Source: CAKZLS01 sp963771545 (lineage in GTDB: Bacteria; Pseudomonadota; Alphaproteobacteria; Rhodospirillales; Defluviicoccaceae). Taken from it: a stretch of 64,000 nt of DNA. The stretch's first letter is position 1; each line of letters begins with the position of its first letter. Shown one piece after another: positions 41,463 through 49,463 of the stretch. A program made the position numbers and the translations under genes. Location of the stretch: assembly GCA_963771545.1 (NCBI GenBank), contig CAVYTX010000002.1, positions 992,001-1,056,000 on the forward strand, in the 5' to 3' direction. Below the pieces are notes generated by a model. It was given only the letters and a program-made list of their open reading frames with translations. It searched no databases and was not told where the DNA came from.

Positions 41463-42059
41463 TACTGGACCGTTCGTTCCAATTAACGAATTCTGGTCCA
41501 GCCGGGGTTCGGATGCCGACGATGTAGGAATATTATCCGATGCGCGACCGGATTTCAAGGTGGACACCGGGAGCGTCCGTCCCGCCGTCTTTGCGAGCGC
41601 AGCGCGGCAAACCAGAACCGGCGGCTGCGTTGGCGTGTCCCCCTGCATTGAGTTCAGTAAGATTGGAGACAGTTGTCCGTAACGAGAAAACATGTCCAAG
41701 GGAAAAGTCCGTATTTTTAGCCGGGTGGGGAAGCTGGAGGTAATCGAGCGTCTGGAAGCCGCCGAGAGGGCGTCGAGACGGGGCTGCGCGGAAAAGGGTA
41801 GCGTTCCCATAGGCGCTGGGATCTGAGGCGCGTCCCCCGGGACGGCTTGCTGCGGTGGCGGCGGGGTGAGGTCGAACGGGCGCTTAATTATTGCTCACTG
41901 CCCCAAATGAAGTCCCGCCTTGAAGCGATGGAGCGTATCGCGCTATGATTGAGTTTGTTTCGGCGCCGAAGCGTCGAACTGAATACATGGCGTAAGCCGG
42001 GCAAACCGGCGTTCGCTGAAGACAATGCATGGCACGCGAAACCGGCGGGGCGCGGCGGG
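41463..42059. other. Stretch without a confident gene
   Basis: No convincing coding sequence. It lies upstream of the integron-type integrase, where an attI site and integrase promoter would normally be. I cannot identify an attI core here. Confidence 0.35.
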
Positions 42060-43064
42060 ATGCGGGCATCGACAGAAGTTGCCTTCGTTGGAGGTGCGAA
42101 CGGTTCTGTGGCCGTAGCCGCGGCCCCACCACGGCGAAAGCTGCGCGACGCGCTCCGCTCGCGTCATTACAGCCGGCGAACCGAACAGACCTATTGCCTT
42201 TGGGTCAGGCGCTTCATCTACTTCCACCGTCTACGCCACCCGGCGGAGATGGCGGAACGCGAGATCAACGCCTTCTCACGCATCTGGCGATCGAGGACAA
42301 GGTGAGCGCCTCGACGCAGAACCAGGCTCTCTCCGCCCTGCTGTTCCTGTATCGCAACGTCCTTGCCCGTGAGATCGGCGACCTTGGCGAGGTCATCCGC
42401 GCGAGGAAGCCCAAGCGGCTGCCGGTTGTGATGACGCGTGAGGAAGCAAAGGCCGTGCTCGATCATCTCCGGGGCGACAAATGGCTGATGGCCTCGCTCA
42501 TGTACGGCTCTGGGATGCGCCTCATGGAATGCTTCGCCTGCGAGTGCAGGACATCGACCTCGCGCGCGATTAAATCATGGTGCGCGACAGCAAAGGCGCA
42601 CAAGATCGGCGAACAATGCCGTCAAGAAGCCGTGGCAGGAGCATCTGCGAGATGTCAGGGCCTTCCCCCACGACCAGGACTTGGCGGCAGGCTGGGGGGC
42701 GGGTTCAGTTGCTGTCCGCCTTGGACCGAAAGTACCCTAACGCCCCCGCCGACTGGCGGTGGCAATGGGTCTTTCCGCAGGAGAACTGGTGGAAGAACAC
42801 GAGAACCGGCGAGGAGGGCCGCCATCATACCCACGAAACGATCCTGCAACGGGCCGTTAAGGAAGCTGTGCGCGCGGCCAGATTCGTCAAGCACATCGGC
42901 TGTCATTCCGGCATTCTTTCGCCACACATCTCCTCGAAGCCGGTTACGACATCCGCACGATCCAGGAGCTTCTTGGTCATAAGGACGTCAACACGACAAT
43001 GATCTACACCCACGTCCTGAACAAAGCGGGCCGTGGCGTCCGGAGCCCGGTCGATGACGTATGA
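42060..43064 (+). CDS. intI: Integron-type integrase (IntI), multiply frameshifted
   Basis: Tyrosine recombinase of about 335 aa reconstructed. Pieces: LRDALRSRHYSRRTEQTYCL; SASTQNQALSALLFLYRNVL; MTREEAKAVLDHLRGDKWLM; catalytic Arg in LMYGSGMRLMEC; the extra segment ALDRKYPNAPADWRWQWVFP, the hallmark of integron integrases; and, in the last frame, FRHSFATHLLEAGYDIRTIQ, LLGHKDVNTTM and YTHVLNKAGRGVRSPVDDV. At least four breaks lie between 42285 and 42920. Integron integrases capture gene cassettes at attI/attC sites. The gene points towards the DUF4157 unit rather than away from it, as in so-called inverted integrons. Confidence 0.82.
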
Positions 43065-43066
43065 GC

Positions 43067-43091
43067 GGTCTTATACAGACTGTATAAGACC
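43067..43091. repeat. Perfect palindrome after intI
   Basis: Arms GGTCTTATACA and TGTATAAGACC around GAC begin two bases after the intI stop. It shares CTTATACAGACTG with the 27-bp repeats at 43202 and 45616. Confidence 0.7.
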
Positions 43092-43201
43092 AGTGCTCGG
43101 CCGCTGCGTCCCGCTCCAAGCGTTTGATATAAAAGCGATTTATTGGATCTCCCCGACCATCGAGCAAGCTTTTGCGGAAGCACGGAAGGCTGGTCTCGTA
43201 A

Positions 43202-43228
43202 GCTTATACAGACTGCATAAACATTGTT
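43202..43228 (+). repeat. 27-bp direct repeat, copy 1
   Basis: Begins GCTTATACAG and ends ACATTGTT; identical to 45616-45642. It lies 34 bases before the start codon of the DUF4157 gene and has an internal imperfect dyad. Confidence 0.75.
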
Positions 43229-43262
43229 AGGAACTAGAGAATCAAACCAAAGGAGATCAAAC

Positions 43263-44526
43263 ATGCGGACTTTCGCACAGAAACCAACGGTAAATCAGCA
43301 GAATACGTCTGCCAAGTCTACGATGCCAGGTCGAGCTCAGTTTGGGCGAAGTCGCGAGGTGAGCTCGATCCTTCACTTGCAGGGCACGATCGGGAATAAA
43401 GCCGTACAACGGCTGCTAGAAACAAATACGAGGAATGTCAAAGGCGACTCAACAACTAAAACTGCCCGCTTGGGTCACGATTTCAGCCGGATTCCGGTGC
43501 ATGCGGGCGCACGAAGCAACATACAACCGAAACTCAAGGTGAACGCTCCGGGAGATCAGTATGAGCAGGAGGCAGACCGTGTCGCCGATCAGGTAATGAA
43601 AATGCCGGATCCGGCATGGCCTACACAACAGCATTCAATGAATGTGCCAGCACCTTGCCGCACTGCTGCAGACAAAGTTATGCGCCAGCCAAATCCCAGG
43701 GAAACCGAGAAAGAAATAGACATCGAGAAGCGGCGCACTATGCTCAAGCTCGTATGTCCGGAGTGTGAGGATCTTCTGCAGGCTAAAGAGGCCTCATCTG
43801 AGGGCGTCAGAGTATCCACAGAGTTCGAAATCTCAAATCGAGAGTGTGAAAGGAGAGGGAATTCCTTTGCCCGAATCTGTGCGAGCGTACTTCGAGCCCA
43901 AGTTCGGCTACGACTTCAGCAATGTGAAAATCCACAGCAATGCGAGAGCAGGAGATACTGCGCGGCGGATGAACGCCCTTGCCTATACGATGGGTCGTCA
44001 TATCGTCTTTGCTCCTGGGCAATTTGCACCGTACTCGCATGAGGGGAAGAAGCTATTAGCTCATGAGCTTACGCATGTTGTGCAGCAGTCCGCGTCCAGT
44101 CGTTTGTCAGACATGGCTAGCACATTTGCGACTAAGACGAATCAGGAGGAGAACTTCCCCAAGAGTCAATTGTCAGTTCAATCGCTCGGCAGTCCGATCG
44201 GGATTCACATGAAGGCGGGTTCTGACGCCATTTTCCGGCACACTGCGGCCGACTGCGATCGTTGGTACGAAGAGTGCTGCGATGGATGCCGGAGTCTACC
44301 AAACCGAACCAAAAGAGACAAAGCACGAAGAGCACTTTGTTGGGCACAATGCGCGACTGAATACGGAGCATGCTTGGCATCGACAGAAGAGGCGTTGAGG
44401 GGCGCACTTACTGGTGCAGCGATTGCCGCTGCGATTGTTTTGGCGGCGGCTGACGGACCCTTCCCGTTCGGTGACGCTGCGGCAGTTGGTTTGTTGGGAT
44501 TGGTCGGTATAAATCTGGCTGATTGA
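43263..44526 (+). CDS. eCIS core domain (DUF4157) protein, one frameshift
   Basis: About 421 aa. The N-terminal part has LGHDFSRIPVHAGARSNIQP and PGDQYEQEADRVADQVMKMP, typical of DUF4157 leaders. The DUF4157 domain follows: GIPLPESVRAYFEPKFGYDF, SNVKIHSNARAGDTARRMNA and the metalloprotease-like AHELTHVVQQ. The C-terminal 100 residues are Cys-rich (CDRWYEECCDGCRSLPNRTK) and end in a Gly/Ala-rich hydrophobic stretch. One break near 43826. AAAGGAG lies 7 bases before the ATG. Such proteins are linked to extracellular contractile injection system payloads or polymorphic toxins, though no injection-system genes are present here. Confidence 0.8.
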
Positions 44527-44546
44527 TAGCTTGGAGGAAACAGAAA

Positions 44547-44858
44547 ATGAGTGATTCACCTCTCGGCACCATAGTAGCCGAACGTCACTTTGAAGCGAGG
44601 GACGAGGCAGGAGGGGAGCACGATATTGTCCTTCGCATCGGTACCGCAGTGCAGGACCCTCGGCCAGAAGGAGATTGGTATTGCCCCTATCAAATAACAG
44701 GGGTTCCGAACAATGGGGTGAGTATGGCATTCGGAATTGATTCTCTACAGGCTTTCCTGCTCGCCTTAGAGAAAGCTCGTGCAGAGCTAACCTTCAGTCA
44801 GCGCGTCAATGGACTACGTTTGACTTGGCTGGAGCAGGACGATTGGGGTCTTCCCTAA
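44547..44858 (+). CDS. Small partner protein, DUF6968-like, possible immunity protein
   Basis: 103 aa from the ATG at 44547, with GGAGGAAA 6 bases upstream and 20 bases after the DUF4157 stop. The sequence WYCPYQITGVPNNGVSMAFG and GIDSLQAFLLALEKARAELT recalls a conserved small family (DUF6968-like; recalled, not searched). Acidic and probably cytoplasmic. Its close coupling to a gene with a Cys-rich variable C-terminus suggests a toxin-immunity pairing, but that is inference from layout. Confidence 0.6.
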   Translation: MSDSPLGTIVAERHFEARDEAGGEHDIVLRIGTAVQDPRPEGDWYCPYQITGVPNNGVSMAFGIDSLQAFLLALEKARAELTFSQRVNGLRLTWLEQDDWGLP

Positions 44859-45306
44859 TTCGAGACAAATCCTGGAGATACAAAGCGTTGACGGGCGAAT
44901 GAAGAAGCTTCGGATCCATGCAGCAGTGGGCAAAACGCCTTGGAGTTCCGGGGACACAATACGCTTCTCCCGAGGCGGCTCCGGACGGGAGTTCCGGCGC
45001 AGGCAGTTCCGGCTCCAGGGTCGCGCCTCGCATTGCAGCAGAGAACCCAGCTTCAACGCTGCCGTTGAGACAGGGATACTACTAGGCTGCCGAGGAACTC
45101 ACCATCTGCGGGCTTTGAGCTGGGCTTCGTCGCCGAACCAGCCAGAATAGCCCCCATCACAAAGCGCCAATGGGCAATCGTGTCATGACTTATGGCGACT
45201 GGTATAATTCCCCGTCGTTCTTCCGGCCAAAAGAAAGGGCGGGACCGAAGCCCCGCCTGCTCGAAAGATCTTAGGCGATGCCGGCCTGAAAGCCGACCGC
45301 CGGGAG
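44859..45306. other. Gene-free stretch after the DUF4157 unit
   Basis: No confident gene. AGTTCCGG occurs three times between 44940 and 45015. A minus-strand frame here is Pro/Glu/Ala-rich but has no ribosome site. Confidence 0.35.
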
Positions 45307-45564
45307 TTACGAGAAGATCAGATCCGACTGGCTGAGGTCGGCCGTATCGACGAAGGTGACGCTGTTCGTGGCATCGAAGATGAGCGTGAGGTCTCCGTCC
45401 GTGAACGTGACATTTGCGCCGACGTCGTTGACGTCGATCTTGTTGTCCCCGGAGGAGTCGAAGTCGCCGAAGGTGAGCGTCGTTGAGATGAACGCCGCCA
45501 CGTCCTTACCGGCGTCGTCGAAATCGGTCACGACATCGTCGCCGAAGTCTGGTCCCGAAAGCAA
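45307..45564 (-). pseudogene. C-terminal fragment of an RTX-type secreted protein
   Basis: 85 residues with the acidic, Gly/Asp/Thr-rich C-terminus typical of calcium-binding proteins exported by type I secretion: DFGDDVVTDFDDAGKDVAAF, FDSSGDNKIDVNDV and ending VDTADLSQSDLIFS. The upstream (N-terminal) part is missing: the frame begins at the edge of the REP-like repeat at 45559, which appears to have cut it. No secretion genes nearby. Confidence 0.6.
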
Positions 45565-45612
45565 TGGGGTCAGATTCGGTTGAAAACCAAATGAGTTTGA
45601 ACCCTTGATTTA
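45559..45612. repeat. REP-like repeat, copy A
   Basis: 54 bp, 51 of which match copy B at 45703-45756. Contains AATGGGGTCAGATTCGG and an inner hairpin GGTT-GAA-AACC. The outer inverted repeat is degraded in this copy. Confidence 0.7.
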
Positions 45613-45615
45613 TGG

Positions 45616-45642
45616 GCTTATACAGACTGCATAAACATTGTT
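45616..45642 (+). repeat. 27-bp direct repeat, copy 2
   Basis: Identical to 43202-43228. It is again followed within about 25 bases by a ribosome site and an ATG (45665). Confidence 0.75.
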
Positions 45643-45664
45643 GGGGATGAAGGAGAGAAATCCT

Positions 45665-45727
45665 ATGTGGTTCCAAGTTCTCGTAGTGCTGCTGATACTT
45701 GTAAGCAATGGGGTCAGATTCGGTTGA
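45665..45727 (+). pseudogene. Start of a small membrane protein cut by a repeat
   Basis: AAGGAG precedes ATG 45665, which reads MWFQVLVVLLILVSNGVRFG and stops. The hydrophobic start looks real; the last residues come from REP-like copy B, so the original gene seems truncated by it. Confidence 0.4.
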
Positions 45728-45756
45728 AAACCAAATAAGTCTGACCCCTTGATTTA
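45703..45756. repeat. REP-like repeat, copy B
   Basis: GGGGTCAGA (45710-45718) pairs with TCTGACCCC (45740-45748) around an inner GGTT/AACC hairpin. Same orientation as copy A. Confidence 0.7.
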
Positions 45757-45851
45757 CGCCCTACGCCCCACGCGCTTTCGCCGCACCGCCTGGCCGCGCC
45801 GGCGGGCACCTCGTTTACAGGGACGGAAGCGCGAGCCGCTTCGGATATGGG

Positions 45852-46937
45852 CTAGCGTCCGGGCATGTGGAATCCGGGTGTCGACAGCGACAGCGCGGTT
45901 TCTTCCTCGGTCATGTCCTCTTCGATCGTCTCGAACAGGGGCGAGGATAGATAGCGTTCGCCGGTATCCGGGAGCATGCAGAGGATGACCGATCCGGGAT
46001 CGGCCCGCGCCGCGATGTCCATTGCAATGGCGAAGGTCGCGCCGCCGGAGACGCCCGTGAAAATGCCCTCGCTTTGCGCCAGCTTTTTCGACCACTCGAT
46101 GCCGACCGGCCCGGCGACCGGGATCAGTTCGTCGTAATAGTGTTTGTCGATGGCCTCTTGCAGCACCAGCGGGATGAAATCCGGGGTCCAGCCCTGGATC
46201 GGATGCGGCTCGAACGCCGGGTGGCTCTCGGCCGGAGACCCGTCGGCGTTGCGTCCCTGGGCCCGCCCGCTGCCCACGATTTGCGCGTTGGCCGGCTCGC
46301 TGAGGATGATCTTGGTCTCGGGGCGGCGCTCGCGCAACACGCGGCCGACACCGGTGACCGTGCCGCCGGTGCCGTAACCGGTGACGAAGTAGTCCAACCG
46401 CTCGCCCTCGAAATCGGCCAGAATTTCCCGGGCCGTGGTGTTCTCGTGGATCCGCGCGTTGGCTTCGGTCTCGAACTGCCGCGCTTGAAACCAGCCGTTG
46501 GCCTCGGCCAGTTCCACGGCCTTCCGGTACATGCCGAAGCCCTTTTGCTCCCGTGGCGTAAGCACGACCTTGGCGCCGAGAAAGCGCATCAGCTTGCGGC
46601 GCTCGATCGAAAAGCTGTCGGCCATGGTGACCACGAGCGGATACCCCTTGGCGGCGCACACCATCGCCAATCCGATGCCGGTGTTTCCGCTGGTGGCCTC
46701 GACCACCGTTTGTCCGAGCTTGAGAGCCCCGCTCCGCTCGGCGTCCTCGATGATGCCGACCGCCAGGCGATCCTTGACGGACGCCGCGGGATTGAAGAAC
46801 TCCGCCTTCACGTAAAGCCGCACATGGTCCGGCGCCAATGTGTTGATCCGGATACACGGCGTATCGCCGATGGTATCCATGACGGTGTCGTAAAGCCGTC
46901 CTCGTCCCTCGGTGGTCCGCAGGTCATGAGAGGTCAT
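45852..46937 (-). CDS. cysK: Cysteine synthase A
   Basis: PLP-dependent O-acetylserine sulfhydrylase making cysteine in the cytoplasm; 361 aa, slightly longer than the usual 310-330 because of a C-terminal extension. The Schiff-base Lys is in FNPAASVKDRLAVGII, the substrate loop in VEATSGNTGIGLAMVCAAKG, and the phosphate-binding loop in TGYGTGGTVTGVGRVL. The ATG at 46937 (MTSHDLRTTEGRGRLYDTVM) follows GGAGA; a longer frame to 46994 lacks a ribosome site. Intact. Cystathionine beta-synthase-like enzymes are the alternative but lack this N-terminus. Confidence 0.92.
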   Translation of the reverse strand: MTSHDLRTTEGRGRLYDTVMDTIGDTPCIRINTLAPDHVRLYVKAEFFNPAASVKDRLAVGIIEDAERSGALKLGQTVVEATSGNTGIGLAMVCAAKGYPLVVTMADSFSIERRKLMRFLGAKVVLTPREQKGFGMYRKAVELAEANGWFQARQFETEANARIHENTTAREILADFEGERLDYFVTGYGTGGTVTGVGRVLRERRPETKIILSEPANAQIVGSGRAQGRNADGSPAESHPAFEPHPIQGWTPDFIPLVLQEAIDKHYYDELIPVAGPVGIEWSKKLAQSEGIFTGVSGGATFAIAMDIAARADPGSVILCMLPDTGERYLSSPLFETIEEDMTEEETALSLSTPGFHMPGR

Positions 46938-47126
46938 CGATGGGTCTCCAGATTGGTGGGCGTTGGCGGTGCAGATTGGCATCAAAATCGGCAAAGAGCA
47001 AACGGGCGCGGCGTTCGCTCCGGGTCACCCGTATCGCCTCAATCCTGGTGGCGCGTCCAGATTGGCGTGATGCCGCTTTCCCGAAGCCACTCTTCCGCCA
47101 ATTTCGCGACCTCTTTATCCCGGACA

Positions 47127-47149
47127 GGGTATCCACTTCGCTCTCGTAA
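47127..47149 (+). repeat. Left terminal inverted repeat of the IS
   Basis: 23 bp beginning GGGTATCCACTTCGCTCTCG; its exact reverse complement is at 48137-48159. Confidence 0.92.
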
Positions 47150-47164
47150 TGACAATATGTGGGG

Positions 47165-48133
47165 ATGGCCGAGCAAGCAGCCCATCCCGTTGGCGGCATC
47201 GACTATCCACGCACGCTTCAGCAATTCGATGAGTGGTTTTCTTCCGAGACCGCCTGTGCGGATTATCTTCGGCGTGTTCGTTGGCCGGAAGGTTTCCGCT
47301 GTCCGGCCTGCGGGGCGACGGTGGCATGGACGACGGCCCGGGGCCAGCTTCGATGCGGTGGATGCGATCGCCAAACATCGCCGACGGCGGGGACGGTTTT
47401 CGAGGGAACGCGGAAGCCGTTGCGGCTCTGGTTCCAGGCGATGTGGTACGTGACGAATCAGAAGCATGGGGTCAGTGCCCTGGGGGTGCAGAGGATCCTT
47501 GGCCTTGGCAGCTACCAGACGGCTTGGGCGTGGCTTCATAAGCTTCGCCGCGCCATGGTTCGCCCGGGCAGAGACCTTCTGGAGGGCGATGTTGAGGTTG
47601 ACGAAACCTACGTTGGCGGCCATGAGACTGGCGTTATCGGTCGCAAAACAAAGAAAAAATCGATTGTCGCGATGGCCGCTGAAATCCGCGGGCGGGGCAC
47701 CGGTCGTATCCGCATGGCGTGTGTCCGAGACGTATCTGCCGAGAGCCTCGTTCCGTTCGTCCAAACGTCCGTATGCCCAGGTGCGACGGTTCGAACCGAC
47801 GGCTGGCGAGCCTACAACGGTCTCACGGACGTCGGCTTCGAACACCTGCCGAAGAACATTTCCGCCAGCGGCGACCCAGCCCATATCGTCATGCCTCGTG
47901 TTCACCGCGTTGCCGCTCTCTTCGATCGGTGGTGGCTGGGAATTCACCATGGGGCCATCCGTTCCTCCCAGCTCGACTACTACCTCGACGAATTTACATT
48001 CCGTTTCAACCGTCGCCGATCGAAAGCTCGCGGCCTCTTGTTCTACCGTCTTCTCCAGCAAGCCGCGCAACTGCAACCCGTGCCATACAAGACGCTCGTG
48101 GGCGGAAAGCTCAACGGTCACACCCAAATCTAG
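47165..48133 (+). CDS. IS1595-family transposase
   Basis: About 322 aa. An N-terminal zinc-ribbon (FRCPACGATVAW, LRCGGCDRQTS) precedes a DDE-type catalytic domain with VEVDETYVGGHETGVIGRK and VRTDGWRAYNGL. The C-terminal HHGAIRSSQLDYYLDEFTFR and FNRRRSKARGLLFYRLLQQA are typical of the ISXO2-like transposases of this family. The ATG at 47165 is preferred; a GTG at 47159 is also in frame. Intact, without indels, so the element is potentially active. Confidence 0.92.
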   Translation: MAEQAAHPVGGIDYPRTLQQFDEWFSSETACADYLRRVRWPEGFRCPACGATVAWTTARGQLRCGGCDRQTSPTAGTVFEGTRKPLRLWFQAMWYVTNQKHGVSALGVQRILGLGSYQTAWAWLHKLRRAMVRPGRDLLEGDVEVDETYVGGHETGVIGRKTKKKSIVAMAAEIRGRGTGRIRMACVRDVSAESLVPFVQTSVCPGATVRTDGWRAYNGLTDVGFEHLPKNISASGDPAHIVMPRVHRVAALFDRWWLGIHHGAIRSSQLDYYLDEFTFRFNRRRSKARGLLFYRLLQQAAQLQPVPYKTLVGGKLNGHTQI

Positions 48134-48136
48134 ACC

Positions 48137-48159
48137 TTACGAGAGCGAAGTGGATACCC
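48137..48159 (-). repeat. Right terminal inverted repeat of the IS
   Basis: Exact reverse complement of 47127-47149; followed two bases later by the target duplication. Confidence 0.92.
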
Positions 48160-48675
48160 TATTATCCCGGAAATCGTAGTAGGCGTGGACGGCGTCCCGA
48201 TCTCTGACCTGTTTTTTCCATCGGCCGATGGAGCCGGAATAGCACTCTTCGGCATTCAGCCGCCGCCATTCATCGTCGCTCCAGCGGGATCTCAAGAAGG
48301 CCTTGAGGATGTCGTGGTGCTCGCCGTGATCCAAGCCCGGGATTTCCAAATAGCGGTTCGGATCGGCCTCGACGCGTTCGCGGTCCCGCCGGTTTTCCTC
48401 GGCCGGGTATCCGGCCAGGAACTCCGCGTCATCGTCCGTCTCGAAAAACCAAATCAGCGCGCCGGTTTGCCGGTCCGGATAGCCGAATTCCGCACCCATG
48501 TTGTCGTAATCGGCATCGCGGCCGAAGGCCATCAAGAACAAGTCCTTGTCGATGGCGAATTGCCGGTCGTCCCCCGTCATAAATTCGTCCTCTCGCTCAG
48601 GGATCGGAACATAATTCGAGAAAACGTTGGGCTCAAGATGGCGCGTGGGCCGGCGTCGGCCGTTTCAGGATTTCG

Positions 48676-49134
48676 TCAATCGGCCGCCAGCGGCTTCGCA
48701 TAGACGTGCTGGGTCTTCTCGTGCGCATATCCCATGGCTTGGTAGAATGGATGCGACTCGGCGCGGACGATGTTCGAGCGCACCACGATCCTCGCCGGTC
48801 CCTGGCCCGCCGCCCAGACCTCCGCCGCCGAAACGAGCGCGCGGCCAACGCCACCGCGCCGGGCGCCGGCGGAAACCACGAGGCCGGTGATTTCCACCCT
48901 TTCGCCGAGTTCCAGCAGAAGACGCCGTTCCGCGGCGACCCAGCCAAGCAACCGCCCGTTGCTCGCGGGGGCAACCGCGATGAAGTGGCTGGGGAACGGC
49001 AACAACGCGTCGAGGTGAGTTGCCGTTTCCTTAGCCGTTGCCGCGTAACCGAGCTCAGTGGTGAGCCGCGCGATCTCGTCCGCGTCAGCCGCCATGGCGC
49101 GGCGGATCTCAAGGGGCTCCACGTTTTTGCTCAT
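48676..49134 (-). CDS. GNAT family N-acetyltransferase
   Basis: 152-aa acetyl-CoA-dependent acetyltransferase. Begins MSKNVEPLEIRRAMAADADE; the cofactor-binding loop is ARRGGVGRALVSAAEVWA after the strand VEITGLVVSAG, and SHPFYQAMGYAHEKTQHVY is the usual C-terminal motif. Single-domain and soluble. The substrate cannot be told; many proteins of this form acetylate amines or antibiotics. Intact. Confidence 0.88.
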   Translation of the reverse strand: MSKNVEPLEIRRAMAADADEIARLTTELGYAATAKETATHLDALLPFPSHFIAVAPASNGRLLGWVAAERRLLLELGERVEITGLVVSAGARRGGVGRALVSAAEVWAAGQGPARIVVRSNIVRAESHPFYQAMGYAHEKTQHVYAKPLAAD

Positions 49135-49463
49135 GGCTGTCTTCTCACCCGCGTCACAATCGGCCCCTGATATTGATCAATTGGGATCGTGTTTCCCATC
49201 CATCGTGTCATCCCCTGTCCATGCGGACAACTCTGTGGACAATCCGTTTGAACAGTCAAAAAAACGAGCCATACCGGCGGGATCCTTCACAATGCCTAAA
49301 ATGCAAGCACAGCCATAAGTGTCTGTTATTAAACATGACTTACTAGAACTATTTTCTCCAATTTATTGTATTTCCGCGCGTCAGTACTTGTTTTGGTTGC
49401 TCCACCCCCTTAATTCGGTAGGTTGTGAAAAACTAAAGCCGTGCCCCCGACTGGAGATAACCC
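49135..49463. other. Gene-free, partly AT-rich stretch with DnaA-box-like nonamers
   Basis: No gene. TGCGGACAA (49222-49230) and TGTGGACAA (49234-49242) are spaced 12 bp and resemble reversed DnaA boxes (TTATCCACA) with two and one mismatches. The region 49255-49380 is rich in A and T. Confidence 0.4.

Larger units (their letters stand above)
47125..48161 (+). mobile_element. IS1595-family insertion sequence, complete
   Basis: 1,037 bp with one intact transposase gene, 23-bp perfect terminal inverted repeats (47127-47149 and 48137-48159) and a flanking direct duplication TTATCCCGGA (47115-47124 and 48162-48171). The preserved duplication and repeats point to recent insertion. Confidence 0.92.
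47039..48580 (-). pseudogene. UPF0158 family gene disrupted by an IS element
   Basis: The 5' part (48580-48162) reads MTGDDRQFAIDKDLFLMAFG to DRDAVHAYYDFRD. The 3' part (47124-47039) continues KEVAKLAEEWLRESGITPIW and stops. Removing the IS and one copy of the duplicated TTATCCCGGA restores a single frame of about 165 aa with the family pattern (ADPNRYLEIPGLDHGE, then an aromatic-rich tail). Function of UPF0158 proteins is unknown. The insertion replaces the last 30 residues with seven IS-encoded ones. Confidence 0.8.

Noticed and set aside
43067..43091. Calling the palindrome a LexA box
   Set aside because: It resembles the gammaproteobacterial CTGT...ACAG form only loosely, and the host type uses GAAC-N7-GAAC, as seen before imuA.
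43202..43228. Calling the 27-bp repeat a standard attC site
   Set aside because: Only the right-hand GTTRGG end fits; no complementary left half with the RYYYAAC core was found nearby, so it is left as a repeat of unknown type.
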